A stretch of 64,000 nt of DNA, taken from assembly GCF_023227745.1 (NCBI RefSeq), contig NZ_JALKBX010000001.1, positions 1-64,000 on the forward strand. Direction: 5' to 3'. Positions 45,480 through 55,526 of this stretch are shown one piece after another. How positions within the stretch are numbered: position 1 is the stretch's first letter; each line of letters starts with the position of its first letter. The notes beneath the pieces are model-generated. The model saw nothing but the letters and a program-made list of their open reading frames with translations, searched no databases and was not told the DNA's origin. Made by a program: the position numbers and the translations under genes. This stretch comes from Natroniella acetigena (GTDB lineage Bacteria; Bacillota; Halanaerobiia; Halobacteroidales; Halobacteroidaceae).

Positions 45480-47804
45480 TCAAAATTGATTCACCTGTTG
45501 CAAAAGAGAAGTTAACTCCTTTAATAGTCCTTTCTCTTCTCGGTCCAAACCACTTTTAGCTAACCTTAACTTAAAGTGATTATCCTGCACAGCATAGATT
45601 ACCCCTGTATAAAAATAAGGTAATCCATAACCATGATTTTCTAAAATAGCTTGTTGATAATTAATTAATGCTTCATTTAATTTCCCTTGTCTCCGCAATC
45701 TATCACCTTGGATACGATTTATTCGACCTGGGACATATTTATCCTTGTAATCTGCTTCTAACTCTTTTAAAGCCGTTACTAACCTAATTATTTCTTCGCC
45801 TTTAGCAGAACCTATTTTTTTTAATTTTTCCCCTTCTGCTCTAGCAAGCTCAAAGTGATCTACTAATAAATAGCTAACTGCTAAATTATAATGATTTATA
45901 ATATTTTGTTGACGTTCACTAGCTACTTTAAAATAGGATAATGCTTGATCTAACTTACCTGCTCTAAACTTATACTCCCCCAACAAACGATAAACTTTAG
46001 CTTGTGAATCTAAATTTAAAAGCTCTTGAATTTGAGAGAACTGTCGCTCTTTTTCTCTTTCAAAATAAATATAGCCTAATCTACTATAAACTTCTTCCTG
46101 CTGTTCAGTAGTTAATAACCCTTCCGTATCTAAAGCTTGGCGATAAAGATCAATAGCAACATCTAGTTGATAATAACTTATAATCTCTGCTATCTCTAAA
46201 TAAAGTAATCCTTCTTCTTCAGTAGCTAAGATCTCTTCAAAAATTTTCATCCCTGTTTCTTTATCACCAGTTACTAAATAAGTTTCCGCTAGCTTCAATT
46301 CTAAATCTAGATCATCTGCAACTCTATCATTGATTAATTTATATTCTTGTAAAGCCAAATTATATTTACCTTGCTCAAAATAAAAACCAGCTAATCGTTT
46401 ATGATTTTCAATTGTATCTTCTAAATAAAGAATATAGCGATATAACTCTTCCGCTCTTTCATATCTCTCCATCTTTTTATGTAACCTAGCTAATTTAATA
46501 TAACCCCATGTATCATAAGGAGCTAATTCGATAGCTTGACTATAAATTTCAAATGCTTCAGCTACCCTTCCTTTTTCTCGATAAATATCGCCTAAATGAA
46601 TTTTATGATTTTTATTATTATCATCTAATTTGACTAAATCTTCTGCAATTCTCCTGGCCCTTGCCAGCATATTGTTATCCTGATCAGCCAAATTATAATA
46701 AATTCTAAATAACCGCTCTAAATAAGCTTGATTTTGTGAATCTCGCTCTACAGCTCTTTCTAATGAACGCCGTGCTCTATCAGTTTCACCCAACTGCAAC
46801 CTAATTTCTCCTTCTAAAAAATGCAAACTAGCATTATCATAATCTCCCTGTAAAGCAGTCCTTACTTGAGACAATGCTGCTTCATAATCTCGCACATCTT
46901 GATAAAATTCAGCTAGTCTTTTACGATATCTAGTTCGATCACTAAGCTCAATTGCCTGATGTAAATTCTCGATTGCTTCATCTAAATAATCACTCTTATA
47001 ATACAAATTACTGATTTCAAAGTATAAAGAATCATCTTCTGAATTCTCTTCTAACTGAGCATACAATTGATCAATTTGAGTCTGATAATCAGGAGGAAAT
47101 CCTTCAGCAAAATCAAAATCAGTCAAACCAATATTCATTTCCCATTCTTGATAGATTATTTCTAATAATTTATTTCCATAATTATCTTCTACTCTAATCT
47201 CAGTTGGCATCCAGATCTTAGAAGTTTCAAATTCAACCTGCTCAAACTGACCATAAATAATATTAGCTATTTTGATATTACTCCCATTAAAGATTTCAAT
47301 TCTTAGAATAGTATTCCACTCTTGATCGATAAATATCCTTTGGACTGAAAAATAATTTTTCAAATTAACTATGTAAACTTCTCGTTCATCATAAATTGCT
47401 TCACCTAACAACTCCACTTCATATAATGAATCTAAATTCTTTAATGGTTGGTCATAGTCTAGTTGTCCTTCTAGAGGAAGACTGTTCTTAATGATTGAAT
47501 AATCAGGAGGCAAATAAAGCCAAGGGATTGAGTTCAATGACCTAATATTTTCTAATCCAGTTAAATCATCTTGTTGGGTCTGTTGAGTCATTAATCTAGT
47601 ATCCGATTTCATAATTTGAACCCGAAAATCCTTACTCTGATCATCTTCAAAAATTCTAGAAACAACTGTTCCTCTAAAATCTTCAATTTGATCTATTTGA
47701 TTTACAATTCCATCTAATAAATCAAAAGCAGAGGTTTCAGCTGCTAATACTTGATTAGATATTAAACAAATAAGTAAAACTATTATTCCAATAACTTTTT
47801 TCAC
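45480..47804 (-). CDS. Exported LolA-like protein with TPR array
   Basis: A signal peptide (KKVIGIIVLLICLISNQVLA) is followed by a LolA/LppX-like beta domain (~25-245; MWMP-type KIWMPTEIRVEDNYGNKLLE near 205). About twelve TPR-like helical repeats follow from ~255 to 760 (e.g. RRSLERAVERDSQNQAYLER; YNLALQEYKLINDRVADDLD). Such domains bind lipoprotein or lipid chains, and TPRs bind proteins, so a role at the cell envelope of a diderm Firmicute is plausible but unproven. At 774 residues it is the largest exported protein in the window. Confidence 0.7.
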   Translation of the reverse strand: MKKVIGIIVLLICLISNQVLAAETSAFDLLDGIVNQIDQIEDFRGTVVSRIFEDDQSKDFRVQIMKSDTRLMTQQTQQDDLTGLENIRSLNSIPWLYLPPDYSIIKNSLPLEGQLDYDQPLKNLDSLYEVELLGEAIYDEREVYIVNLKNYFSVQRIFIDQEWNTILRIEIFNGSNIKIANIIYGQFEQVEFETSKIWMPTEIRVEDNYGNKLLEIIYQEWEMNIGLTDFDFAEGFPPDYQTQIDQLYAQLEENSEDDSLYFEISNLYYKSDYLDEAIENLHQAIELSDRTRYRKRLAEFYQDVRDYEAALSQVRTALQGDYDNASLHFLEGEIRLQLGETDRARRSLERAVERDSQNQAYLERLFRIYYNLADQDNNMLARARRIAEDLVKLDDNNKNHKIHLGDIYREKGRVAEAFEIYSQAIELAPYDTWGYIKLARLHKKMERYERAEELYRYILYLEDTIENHKRLAGFYFEQGKYNLALQEYKLINDRVADDLDLELKLAETYLVTGDKETGMKIFEEILATEEEGLLYLEIAEIISYYQLDVAIDLYRQALDTEGLLTTEQQEEVYSRLGYIYFEREKERQFSQIQELLNLDSQAKVYRLLGEYKFRAGKLDQALSYFKVASERQQNIINHYNLAVSYLLVDHFELARAEGEKLKKIGSAKGEEIIRLVTALKELEADYKDKYVPGRINRIQGDRLRRQGKLNEALINYQQAILENHGYGLPYFYTGVIYAVQDNHFKLRLAKSGLDREEKGLLKELTSLLQQVNQF

Positions 47805-47844
47805 CTTTCTAAAATTCCTCCTTTCAACTACCTAATTTTATATT

Positions 47845-49035
47845 CTAGAAAACTGTCGGGTTATCCTTTATTCTCTGCAAAGTTATATAAATAAAAAGAG
47901 CCACTCCAATTTTAAGAGCATCTTCATCAAAATTGAATTTAGGATGATGAGCTGGATAATAATTAGAATTTATATCAGCTGCTCCTAATCTAAAAAAGAG
48001 ACCGGGTACCTGCTGTAAATAATAAGCAAAATCTTCTGCTCCCATTGAAGGTAGCTCTAAAAATTTTAGTTGTTCTAAATAAGGGATTTGACTAATTGTA
48101 TTCTCTAAATCCTCTACTAATTTGGTAGAATTAATTAAAACTGGATAACCTTTTCGATAATCCAATTGATAATCTCCTCCCTGGCTAGCAGTAACCCCAC
48201 TAACAATCCGTTCGATCATAGTTGGTAAAGAGTCTCTTAACTCAGGGTCTGTCGTTCGTATAGTTCCTGTAACTTTAACTTTATCAGCTATCACATTTCT
48301 ACGATAACCACCTTTGATCGTTCCTAAATTAATTACAGCTTTTTGATACGGACTAATTTTTCTACTATTGATTGTCTGCAAAGCATTAATTACTTGGCTA
48401 GCAGTTACAATTGCATCTATCCCATCCTGGGGAGTAGATGCATGACCACTCTTACCTTTAACTATTAAATCAATTTCATCTGCTGCTGCCGATACAACCT
48501 TCTTTTGTAATCCTACTACTCCAGTTGGTAATTTATTAGTGATATGTAAAGCAAAGATATTATCAACTTGAGGTTTAATTAAAGCTCCTGCTTCAATTAG
48601 AGGTAAAGCTCCTCCTGGACCTTCTTCTGCAGGTTGAAAAACAAATTTAATCTTACCTCTAATCTTATCTTGTAACTTGGTTAACACCTTAGCAACACCC
48701 AACAAAATCGCAGTATGCCCATCATGTCCACAAGCGTGCATTACACCATCTATTTTAGAACTATAACTAACTTCTGTCTGTTCTGTAATTGGCAACGCAT
48801 CCATATCAGCCCTTAAACCAATCGTTGGCCCTACTCCACAATCCAATAATCCTACTACTCCAGTCCCACTAAGTCGTTCTACTTCCAAGTTTAAATTTGA
48901 TAAATAGTCACTAACCCGCCGTGAAGTACGTTCCTCTTCAAATCCTAACTCAGGATATTGATGAAATTCTCTTCTCAGTTCGATAACCTCTTCTTCTATT
49001 AACTCAATCTGCTCAACTACTTGTTTCATACTCAT
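47845..49035 (-). CDS. M20D family amidohydrolase/peptidase
   Basis: The 396-residue metal-dependent hydrolase of the hippurate hydrolase/IAA-amino acid hydrolase type shows GLRADMDALPI (~72), HACGHDGHTA (~99), EEGPGGA (~137) and a late GAEDFAYYLQQVPG (~330). It may deacylate N-acyl amino acids. It follows the LolA-TPR gene's coding strand but looks functionally separate. Confidence 0.9.
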   Translation of the reverse strand: MSMKQVVEQIELIEEEVIELRREFHQYPELGFEEERTSRRVSDYLSNLNLEVERLSGTGVVGLLDCGVGPTIGLRADMDALPITEQTEVSYSSKIDGVMHACGHDGHTAILLGVAKVLTKLQDKIRGKIKFVFQPAEEGPGGALPLIEAGALIKPQVDNIFALHITNKLPTGVVGLQKKVVSAAADEIDLIVKGKSGHASTPQDGIDAIVTASQVINALQTINSRKISPYQKAVINLGTIKGGYRRNVIADKVKVTGTIRTTDPELRDSLPTMIERIVSGVTASQGGDYQLDYRKGYPVLINSTKLVEDLENTISQIPYLEQLKFLELPSMGAEDFAYYLQQVPGLFFRLGAADINSNYYPAHHPKFNFDEDALKIGVALFIYITLQRIKDNPTVF

Positions 49036-49054
49036 CCCCCTTTAAAAGTTTTAT

Positions 49055-49207
49055 AGTATTCTCTCTACAGGTCTTATCAGACCTCCGTAATAAAAACAAT
49101 TTGCTAAATTCAAGCCTATCACAAAACACTAAACCCATCAATATTTACAAAACATCCTACGACTAAATATTTTGTCTTCCAACATTTCCTTTGGCTAAAA
49201 ATATCCT
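49055..49207. mobile_element. Degenerate MITE-like element
   Basis: The left end is AGTATTCTCTCTAC. A small hairpin copy (GGTCTTATCAGACC, TCCGTAATAAAAAC) is inserted near it. The right part keeps AATATTTACAAAACATCC and AAATATTTTGTCTTCC. The right terminal repeat is worn (CCTTTGGCTAAAAATATCC). Confidence 0.55.
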
Positions 49208-49313
49208 TTATCTCTCTTTATTTACTAATTAAAGTTATACTTATATTTATAGTAAATATAATAAAAAATACTCTTAGCTAAGCCTAAAATTACTTAACTA
49301 AAAGTATCCTTGA

Positions 49314-49673
49314 TTATAAATCAACCAGCCCTAAACTGATCTCTAATGCTTTATTAACTTTTTTAACTACCTTTTGATCAAGATAAGTAACACGACGTTG
49401 TAATCTTTTTTTATCAATAGTCCTGATCTGTTCTAGTAAAATTACCGAATCCCGTTCCAAATTACATTTGTTGGAATCAATCTCTACATGGGTTGGTAAT
49501 TTAGCTTTATCTATTCGAGATGTAATAGCTGCTATAATAACCGTAGGGCTATATTTATTGCCAATATCATTTTGAATCACTAAAACAGGTCTTACCCCCC
49601 CTTGTTCTGAACCAACAACCGGATTCAAGTCGGCATAATAAATATCACCTCTTTTAATTTCCACTTTAATCAC
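49314..49673 (-). CDS. mazF: MazF/NdoA-type mRNA endoribonuclease toxin
   Basis: The 119-residue PemK/MazF protein has [20 protein letters not shown] (~8-27), RPVLVIQND and [16 protein letters not shown]. It cleaves mRNA at specific short sites when unbound. It overlaps the antitoxin gene by 8 bases. It is close to the B. subtilis NdoA type. Confidence 0.95.
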   Translation of the reverse strand: MIKVEIKRGDIYYADLNPVVGSEQGGVRPVLVIQNDIGNKYSPTVIIAAITSRIDKAKLPTHVEIDSNKCNLERDSVILLEQIRTIDKKRLQRRVTYLDQKVVKKVNKALEISLGLVDL

Positions 49674-49941
49674 ACTCCGCTAATCGGCCCTCATAGTTAA
49701 AGAAAGCTTTATTTTCTGCTAAAAAACTCTCTGTAGCCAAATAAATATTCACTTGAGCCATCTTTAAATAGCCTTCTTTCATTTCCTTTCTAAATCTATT
49801 TTTTCTCAACTGTTCAATATAAACTTCCATGGCCTCGCTTATAAATTCATTCCGATCTTGATATTCTTCATTAATAAACCCATCAATCTCATTCAATAAA
49901 TTATTAGGTAAGCTAACTATGACTTCTTTTAAATTAGTCAA
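49666..49941 (-). CDS. Ribbon-helix-helix antitoxin, NdoAI/MazE-like
   Basis: The 91-residue protein has an N-terminal ribbon-helix-helix ([20 protein letters not shown], ~6-25; [13 protein letters not shown]). A C-terminal helix ([20 protein letters not shown]) should wrap the toxin. It heads the toxin-antitoxin pair. The orphan gene at 50.3-50.5 kb copies its C-terminal half. Confidence 0.9.
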   Translation of the reverse strand: MTNLKEVIVSLPNNLLNEIDGFINEEYQDRNEFISEAMEVYIEQLRKNRFRKEMKEGYLKMAQVNIYLATESFLAENKAFFNYEGRLAECD

Positions 49942-49965
49942 AAAAACACCCCCACTTTATTATAC

Positions 49966-50171
49966 AGTACTCTCAGCTGAATTTAAGCCTATCACTACAG
50001 TGTTCGCAGATAACTAAATTTCTCTGCACCCCTATTTTAGTGTACAATGTACAAGTGATAATTGAAATTCAAAATCATAAAACCACAAACCCTTAGACCA
50101 TCAATAGTTGCAAAACATCCTGAGACTAAATATTCACTTTTCCAATATTTTATTTTAGCTGAGAAGACTCT
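49966..50171. mobile_element. MITE-like element, full form
   Basis: The ends are AGTACTCTCAGCTGAA and, inverted, AGAGTCTTCTCAGCTAAA. The interior shows TATCACTACAGTGTTCGC, CTCTGCACCCCTATTTTAG, heptads (TGTACAATGTACAAG), GTTGCAAAACATCC and TATTCACTTTTCC. It is the best reference copy in the window. Confidence 0.75.
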
Positions 50172-50299
50172 TATAGCTAAGGTTTAATTTATTATATATT
50201 TATGCTTCAAATTTAAACTCTGTTCATTTAATAACCTATAGTCTATATAGTATTTTCTGCAATTTCATTCAAAATATACATGTGAAATAAATAGAACAA

Positions 50300-50326
50300 A
50301 AGAGACGCTATTAACGTCTCTAACTT
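50300..50326 (-). terminator. Terminator of the orphan antitoxin-tail gene
   Basis: On minus, AGAGACG and CGTCTCT pair around TTAATAG, then TTTGTTCT. Confidence 0.75.
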
Positions 50327-50327
50327 A

Positions 50328-50501
50328 TTAAAACAATTTCTGCAAAGTGTTTTTATCAGCTTTAAAACTCTCTTGGGCCAATTCTAAATTCAACTCTGCC
50401 ATTTGAGAATAGCCTTTTTTTAGCTTCTCTTTTAATTCTTTCTTCTCTTCAAAGTAATAATAATTATTAATACTCTTTTTTAAAGACTGCCCTTGATTCA
50501 T
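50328..50501 (-). CDS. Orphan MazE-tail-like peptide without DNA-binding domain
   Basis: The 57-residue protein (start ATG 50501, GAGG upstream; a GTG at 50513 is possible) has a C-terminal half very like that of the antitoxin encoded at 49.7-49.9 kb. Its LKEKLKKGYSQMAELNLELA aligns with the antitoxin's [20 protein letters not shown], and QESFKADK with TESFLAENK. No ribbon-helix-helix is present. It has its own promoter and terminator. It may bind MazF-type toxins without repressing DNA, or be a remnant. Confidence 0.65.
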   Translation of the reverse strand: MNQGQSLKKSINNYYYFEEKKELKEKLKKGYSQMAELNLELAQESFKADKNTLQKLF

Positions 50502-50538
50502 AGCCTTTATCACCTCATAACAATTGATGATTACTAGT

Positions 50539-50568
50539 TAATTATATACTATTTTTATTATTCATGTC
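50539..50568 (-). promoter_or_regulatory. Promoter of the orphan antitoxin-tail gene
   Basis: On minus, TTGACA and TATAAT are separated by 18 bases, about 40 bases upstream of the chosen ATG. Confidence 0.65.
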
Positions 50569-50614
50569 AATCAAATAAACTAATTTCAAAAAAGCAATTT
50601 ATACCAGTCACCAT

Positions 50615-52855
50615 TTACAAATTATAATAATATCCAACTGATTGAATATAACTTATCAAACGATAATAAATCTGCTCTCCTCCTATAGTAGAAGAATCAC
50701 CAATAACAATTAACTTCTTTTTCGCTCGTGATAATGAAACATTCAATCGTCTAACATCCCTTAAAAAACCAATATTCCCTTTGGAATTACTTCTAACCAA
50801 AGAAAGAACGATTACTTCTTTCTCTCTCCCTTGAAAACCATCTACAGTATTGACTTCAACACGATCAAACTTAAGTAAATTCTTAATTAAATCGACCTGA
50901 TCATAATAAGGAGTAATCACTGCTATTTGCTCTTCTTTAATTCCACCATTAATAGCATAACTGACTATCTCTGTACATAATTCAGCTTCAACCCGATTCT
51001 GTAATGAAGTAGAATTTTGTTTGAAATGTTCAGAAGCATTCATTCCTGCTGTATCAAAAAAAGCAATTGCCTCTTTACAATTTAAAGCTCGTTCTGCTGG
51101 TGAATTACCTTGGAAAATTTCAAAATCAAGCTCAGTTAAATCCCAATCTTTAACTTCAGTTGCTGCGATCAATTCTCCTTCATAAAACTCCTGGTTAATA
51201 AAATTCATTATTTGTTGATTCATTCGATACTGTACCTTCAACATCTGTTTAACTTCAGTACTATGAACTTCTAATAACCTCTCGAACAATGATTTGGAAA
51301 GCCCCTCTTTTTCTGCTTCTTTATTTAAGATTGTTGGGGGGAGCTGTTTATGATCTCCAGCTAAAACAACCTTATCCGCTTTAACTAGTGGAATTAAGGC
51401 AGAAGGCTCAGTTGCTTGAGTGGCTTCATCTAATACTAATAAGTCAAACTCTTCTCCTGCTAAAACTTCAGAACCAGCAGTAGAGTTAGTTGTACAGATC
51501 ACATCAGCTTCCTTAATTAATCTTTTGACTGTCTCGTCTTCTAAATGCTCCACTTGAGCAAATAATCGCTCTATTTCATCTTGTAATTCCAACCAATCAG
51601 CCATTTCTTTGATCTTATTACTAGAGATGCCTCGGCTACCTTTTCCTTGATTAGCTAACTTTTTAATCTGCTTGTTGCTCAATCCTCTTCTCCAACGTCC
51701 ACTTGGATGAATATTTTCTTTTTGTTGCTCTAATAATTTATATGCTTGCTCCCTTACCTGTTCAGCCTTCTTATATTCTGGTTGTTCCTCTATTAAATAA
51801 TCTAAAGTATGTTGCCTTAAAACAGGATTTACTCTAACTGGATGACCAATCCTGAGAACATTTAACCCTCGCTTAATTAATCTCTCTACTAAATTATCAA
51901 CTGCTGTATTAGAGTCAGCTGTTGCCAAAATCTTTTTTTGGCGTTGGACTGCCTGCTCTAAAATCTCAATTGCAGTCACAGTCTTTCCTGTTCCAGGTGG
52001 TCCATGAATCAAAAAGAAATCTTTAGCAGCTAAAGCTGTCTCAACTGCCTCTCGTTGAGATTGATTTAAAGCCAAATTACTAAATTCAACATTTTCCTTA
52101 GCATCAAATGTTAAATCCTCTATCCCTAACAACTTACTTCTTAATGATTTTAATCGCCCTGAAGTAGATTCTAATCTTCCTAAAGCATCTAACATTCTTT
52201 GAAAAGTAATGTCATTAACATACAAATCTAAACGAAGATTTTTACCATACACAAAACCAGGTGGTTGATTATCAAAAACAGCTGTAATTGAATAATTCGT
52301 CTTTTCTACTACAGTTCCAGTAGGATTATCAGGATTTAATGGTTCGTTTTTGCTGATCATTATTAAATCACCAATATTAATTTCAGTATCTGGCAATGAT
52401 CTTCCTTGCTGTTGTTTCATAAACTTAACTACAAATTTACCAGCAAAGGCTTGTCCTTGATCTCGCCCCCGTAAATTTAAGAAAGCCCTTCCTTTTTTTT
52501 CACGCTCTTGTCCTGATAAGTTTTTAATTTCTGCTTCATGATACTTCATTTCTTCTTCCCGTTCCAATTGAACTAAAAATTTATATTTATTAATATAATT
52601 TTCAACTGTCTCTAGCTCTTCTTTAAAATTATTATCAATCTCTACTCCAACATCAACTCCAGCAATTTGATTACTATTCATCACCTTCATTACATGTTCA
52701 GCTACTTCATCTTCTATTTCAACAATTGCATTATTACCTTTAAATTCAATCTTACCGATTTGGCCCCCGTCAATATTAGCTTCATTAGTAAAAGCCCCCA
52801 CAATATCTCCTGGGCCAATATGATCAGATAAGTTCTTAACAATTAAATCAATCAT
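50615..52855 (-). CDS. Superfamily 1 helicase, IGHMBP2-like
   Basis: The 746-residue helicase has an N-terminal regulatory part (~1-265), Walker A GPPGTGKTVTAIEIL (~288), LDEATQATEPSAL (~478), and C-terminal motifs TVDGFQGREKEVIVLSLVRS (~675) and RRLNVSLSRAKKKLIVIGD (~705). It matches the bacterial relatives of eukaryotic IGHMBP2/Upf1-like enzymes and should unwind DNA or RNA. It stands alone. Confidence 0.9.
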   Translation of the reverse strand: MIDLIVKNLSDHIGPGDIVGAFTNEANIDGGQIGKIEFKGNNAIVEIEDEVAEHVMKVMNSNQIAGVDVGVEIDNNFKEELETVENYINKYKFLVQLEREEEMKYHEAEIKNLSGQEREKKGRAFLNLRGRDQGQAFAGKFVVKFMKQQQGRSLPDTEINIGDLIMISKNEPLNPDNPTGTVVEKTNYSITAVFDNQPPGFVYGKNLRLDLYVNDITFQRMLDALGRLESTSGRLKSLRSKLLGIEDLTFDAKENVEFSNLALNQSQREAVETALAAKDFFLIHGPPGTGKTVTAIEILEQAVQRQKKILATADSNTAVDNLVERLIKRGLNVLRIGHPVRVNPVLRQHTLDYLIEEQPEYKKAEQVREQAYKLLEQQKENIHPSGRWRRGLSNKQIKKLANQGKGSRGISSNKIKEMADWLELQDEIERLFAQVEHLEDETVKRLIKEADVICTTNSTAGSEVLAGEEFDLLVLDEATQATEPSALIPLVKADKVVLAGDHKQLPPTILNKEAEKEGLSKSLFERLLEVHSTEVKQMLKVQYRMNQQIMNFINQEFYEGELIAATEVKDWDLTELDFEIFQGNSPAERALNCKEAIAFFDTAGMNASEHFKQNSTSLQNRVEAELCTEIVSYAINGGIKEEQIAVITPYYDQVDLIKNLLKFDRVEVNTVDGFQGREKEVIVLSLVRSNSKGNIGFLRDVRRLNVSLSRAKKKLIVIGDSSTIGGEQIYYRLISYIQSVGYYYNL

Positions 52856-52879
52856 TCTATCGCCTCCTTCAATCCAAAA

Positions 52880-52903
52880 AATACACCCTATATAGGGTGT
52901 ATT
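52880..52903 (-). terminator. Terminator of the acpS-nnr-CBS operon
   Basis: AATACACCCTATATAGGGTG and its completion form a 24-base perfect palindrome, followed on minus by TTTT. Confidence 0.8.
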
Positions 52904-53024
52904 TTCATTAATAAATTATATCAAAATAAATTTAATTAGTCAAAATCAGACCCTTTAATCCACTGAACATAGAGTTTTGAGCTTTAATTTTTTGCAGACA
53001 CTGATACTTAATAAAATAATTCTA

Positions 53025-53474
53025 TTAATCTTGACTCAGATACCGAATAATATCTGTTCTAGTAATAATTCCAATAAGTTGCTCCCCCTTGGTTACAAGT
53101 ACTCTTTTAATCCCTTTATTAACAAATAAATCAGCTACTATTTCAATACTATCATCAGGTTCAACCGTAATAACATCAGTAGTCATCACATCTTCAATCT
53201 TCATCTTCACAACCTTCTTGAAGCCATCCTCGAACTCTTTAAAACTATCTAAATAAAAAACACTATCTAAAAAATAAACATAGTTTGGAAATTTAACCTT
53301 TTGCTTTTTAACTATTAAATCTCCACCACTTACTATTCCTATTAATTCATCATCTTCTATTACTGGAGCACCACTTATTCCTTCTTCAATAAACAGCTTG
53401 GAAGCTTCCTTAATCGTCATCTGTGGAGAAACAACAATTAAATCTTCAGTCATAATATCAGCAGCTTTTGTCAC
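53025..53474 (-). CDS. CBS-pair protein
   Basis: The 149-residue protein has two CBS motifs (MTEDLIVVSPQMTIKEASKL, ~8-27; then MTTDVITVEPDDSIEIVADL, ~98-117). Such pairs bind adenine nucleotides and regulate partners. It ends a short operon after nnr. The partner is unknown. Confidence 0.92.
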   Translation of the reverse strand: MTKAADIMTEDLIVVSPQMTIKEASKLFIEEGISGAPVIEDDELIGIVSGGDLIVKKQKVKFPNYVYFLDSVFYLDSFKEFEDGFKKVVKMKIEDVMTTDVITVEPDDSIEIVADLFVNKGIKRVLVTKGEQLIGIITRTDIIRYLSQD

Positions 53475-53475
53475 C

Positions 53476-55023
53476 TTAACCTCTCCTTATTTTTTTTATT
53501 GCCTGTGGTAAATAATCTAACAAATCACTAGGGATTAAACTATATTCTGTTAACTTATCCTTAGCTAAATCACCAGCAAAACCATGTAAGTAAACTGCTA
53601 TCAGTGTAGCAGTTACTAGCTCTAAACCTTGCACAGCCAAGCCGGCGATCATTCCTGTTAATAGATCACCACTGCCACCTGTAGCCAATCCAGCATTACC
53701 GGTCAAATTGAGATAAACTTGACCAGTAGGAGTAGCCACTATAGTTTGAGCCCCTTTCAAAACTAAAACCACCTGATATTGTCGGGCCAACTTACTGGCC
53801 AATCCAATCCTATCTTCTTCTATCTGCTCAACAGTCAAACCAACTAGTCTAGCCAACTCTCCTGGATGAGGTGTCAAAACAGTCGGTGCTTCTCGCTGGG
53901 CAAGTAACTCTAAATCCTGAATTGCATTTAAACCATCAGCATCAATCACTAGTGGAATATTTACAGTATTTAATAAGTTATAAATCAAAGTAGTCAACTG
54001 CTCACCTTGGCCCAACCCAGGGCCAATTGCCAATAAATCTTTACCATCTAACAATTCTTCAATTTGTTGCTCTGCTTCTAAAGCCAAAGTAACCTGCTCA
54101 GTCTCAGCCAATGGATAAGTCATTGCTTCTACTAGCTTCGACTCTAAAATATGATTCAAACTACTTGGAATCCCAACTGTAACCAATCCTGCTCCTACCC
54201 TCAAACTAGCTTGAGCAACCAACATAGCAGCCCCTGTCATTCCTTGTGAACCTGCCACAATCAATAACCTTCCATAATCCCCTTTATGGGTATTCTGCTT
54301 ACGAGAAACTAAATTTTGCTTAACTAATTCTGCAGTAATTAACTCAGTAGTCAACTCTTGCTCAGCAATTACTTGCTCAGGTAATCCAATATCAACCACC
54401 TTTAAATCACCCACATACTCCCTACCAGGATATAAAAGAGTCCCTATTTTAGGCAAGCCAAAAGTAACTGTTCGCTCAGCTTTAACTGCTACACTCCTAA
54501 CCTTAGCAGTTCCTGCTTCAACCCCTGAAGGAATATCAACTGCAAGTACTGGGGTAGTTACTTGATTAATTAATTCAATCAGCTCAGGATACAATCCTCT
54601 CAACTCTCCTGTAATCCCTGTTCCTAATAAAGCATCAATTATCAGATCAGCTTGCTCTAAATCCTCTTTTAAAGTACTTAATTCTTCAGTTTTTATTTCT
54701 GTTACAGATAAGTTCAAATTTTCTAAAATATCAAGGTTAACCTTAGCATCTCCACTAATCTCTTCCCGCTGACCTAATACGCTAGTCTTAACTTGGATTC
54801 CTTCGTCTGCTAACAGACGGCTAACTACAAAACCATCTCCACCATTATTACCACAGCCAGCTAAAATGATAACTTCTGGTTCTACAACTTGCTCTAACAG
54901 ATCAATCACTTCAGCAACTACTTTCATTCCAGCTCGTTCCATTAAAACAACACCTGGAATGCCAACATCCTCAATAGCCTGCCCATCAATCTCTTTCATC
55001 TCTACTCCAGTAACTATCTTCAT
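53476..55023 (-). CDS. nnr: Bifunctional NAD(P)HX repair enzyme Nnr
   Basis: The N-terminal epimerase (YjeF-N, ~1-210; GCGNNGGDGFVVSRLL ~53) and C-terminal ADP-dependent dehydratase (~220-515; NTHKGDYGRLLIVAGSQGMT; TGGSGDLLTGMIAGL) repair hydrated NADH and NADPH. I chose the ATG at 55023 (MKIVTGVEMKEID), with GGGAGGGATTAGT upstream, rather than the longer frame to 55068 inside acpS. About 515 residues, normal for the fusion. Confidence 0.95.
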   Translation of the reverse strand: MKIVTGVEMKEIDGQAIEDVGIPGVVLMERAGMKVVAEVIDLLEQVVEPEVIILAGCGNNGGDGFVVSRLLADEGIQVKTSVLGQREEISGDAKVNLDILENLNLSVTEIKTEELSTLKEDLEQADLIIDALLGTGITGELRGLYPELIELINQVTTPVLAVDIPSGVEAGTAKVRSVAVKAERTVTFGLPKIGTLLYPGREYVGDLKVVDIGLPEQVIAEQELTTELITAELVKQNLVSRKQNTHKGDYGRLLIVAGSQGMTGAAMLVAQASLRVGAGLVTVGIPSSLNHILESKLVEAMTYPLAETEQVTLALEAEQQIEELLDGKDLLAIGPGLGQGEQLTTLIYNLLNTVNIPLVIDADGLNAIQDLELLAQREAPTVLTPHPGELARLVGLTVEQIEEDRIGLASKLARQYQVVLVLKGAQTIVATPTGQVYLNLTGNAGLATGGSGDLLTGMIAGLAVQGLELVTATLIAVYLHGFAGDLAKDKLTEYSLIPSDLLDYLPQAIKKIRRG

Positions 55024-55024
55024 A

Positions 55025-55399
55025 CTAATCCCTCCCAATAGCAATTGCTTGAGCAACTGCATAGTCACGACTATGAGAGATACTAATTAAAAATTCTTTA
55101 ATCTCTCGTTCTTCAGCTATCTTGTGAGCCTGATTATGAAGCTTAACTGCAGGTTTTCCTAGCTCATCTTTAACTATCTCTATATCCTTCCATTCAAATC
55201 CTCTAAATCCAGTTCCTAAAGCCTTAACGATAGCTTCTTTAGCAGCAAAACGTGCTGCATAATATGCCCAAGACTCTTTATATTGTTCACAATAATTAAT
55301 CTCACCATTGGTAAATATTCTCTGCTTGAATCGTTCCCTCTTCTTAATTGCCTCCTCAATTCGTTCAATCTCTACTATATCAATCCCTAATCCTTGCAT
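55025..55399 (-). CDS. acpS: Holo-[acyl-carrier-protein] synthase
   Basis: The 124-residue AcpS transfers phosphopantetheine to acyl carrier protein. Motifs are GLGIDIVEIERIEEAI (~3) and AARFAAKEAIVKALGTG (~49). The gene directly precedes nnr, a common arrangement in Firmicutes. Confidence 0.96.
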   Translation of the reverse strand: MQGLGIDIVEIERIEEAIKKRERFKQRIFTNGEINYCEQYKESWAYYAARFAAKEAIVKALGTGFRGFEWKDIEIVKDELGKPAVKLHNQAHKIAEEREIKEFLISISHSRDYAVAQAIAIGRD

Positions 55400-55526
55400 A
55401 CTAATTCTCCTTACCTTTTATCTTTTGTATATTTATTAAATTCTATAAAATTCTTTTTAATCCTGTTTTTAACTTATCTTTTTTTATAATCAATTTTAGT
55501 CAATAACAAGGAGTTTCAAAAAGAAG

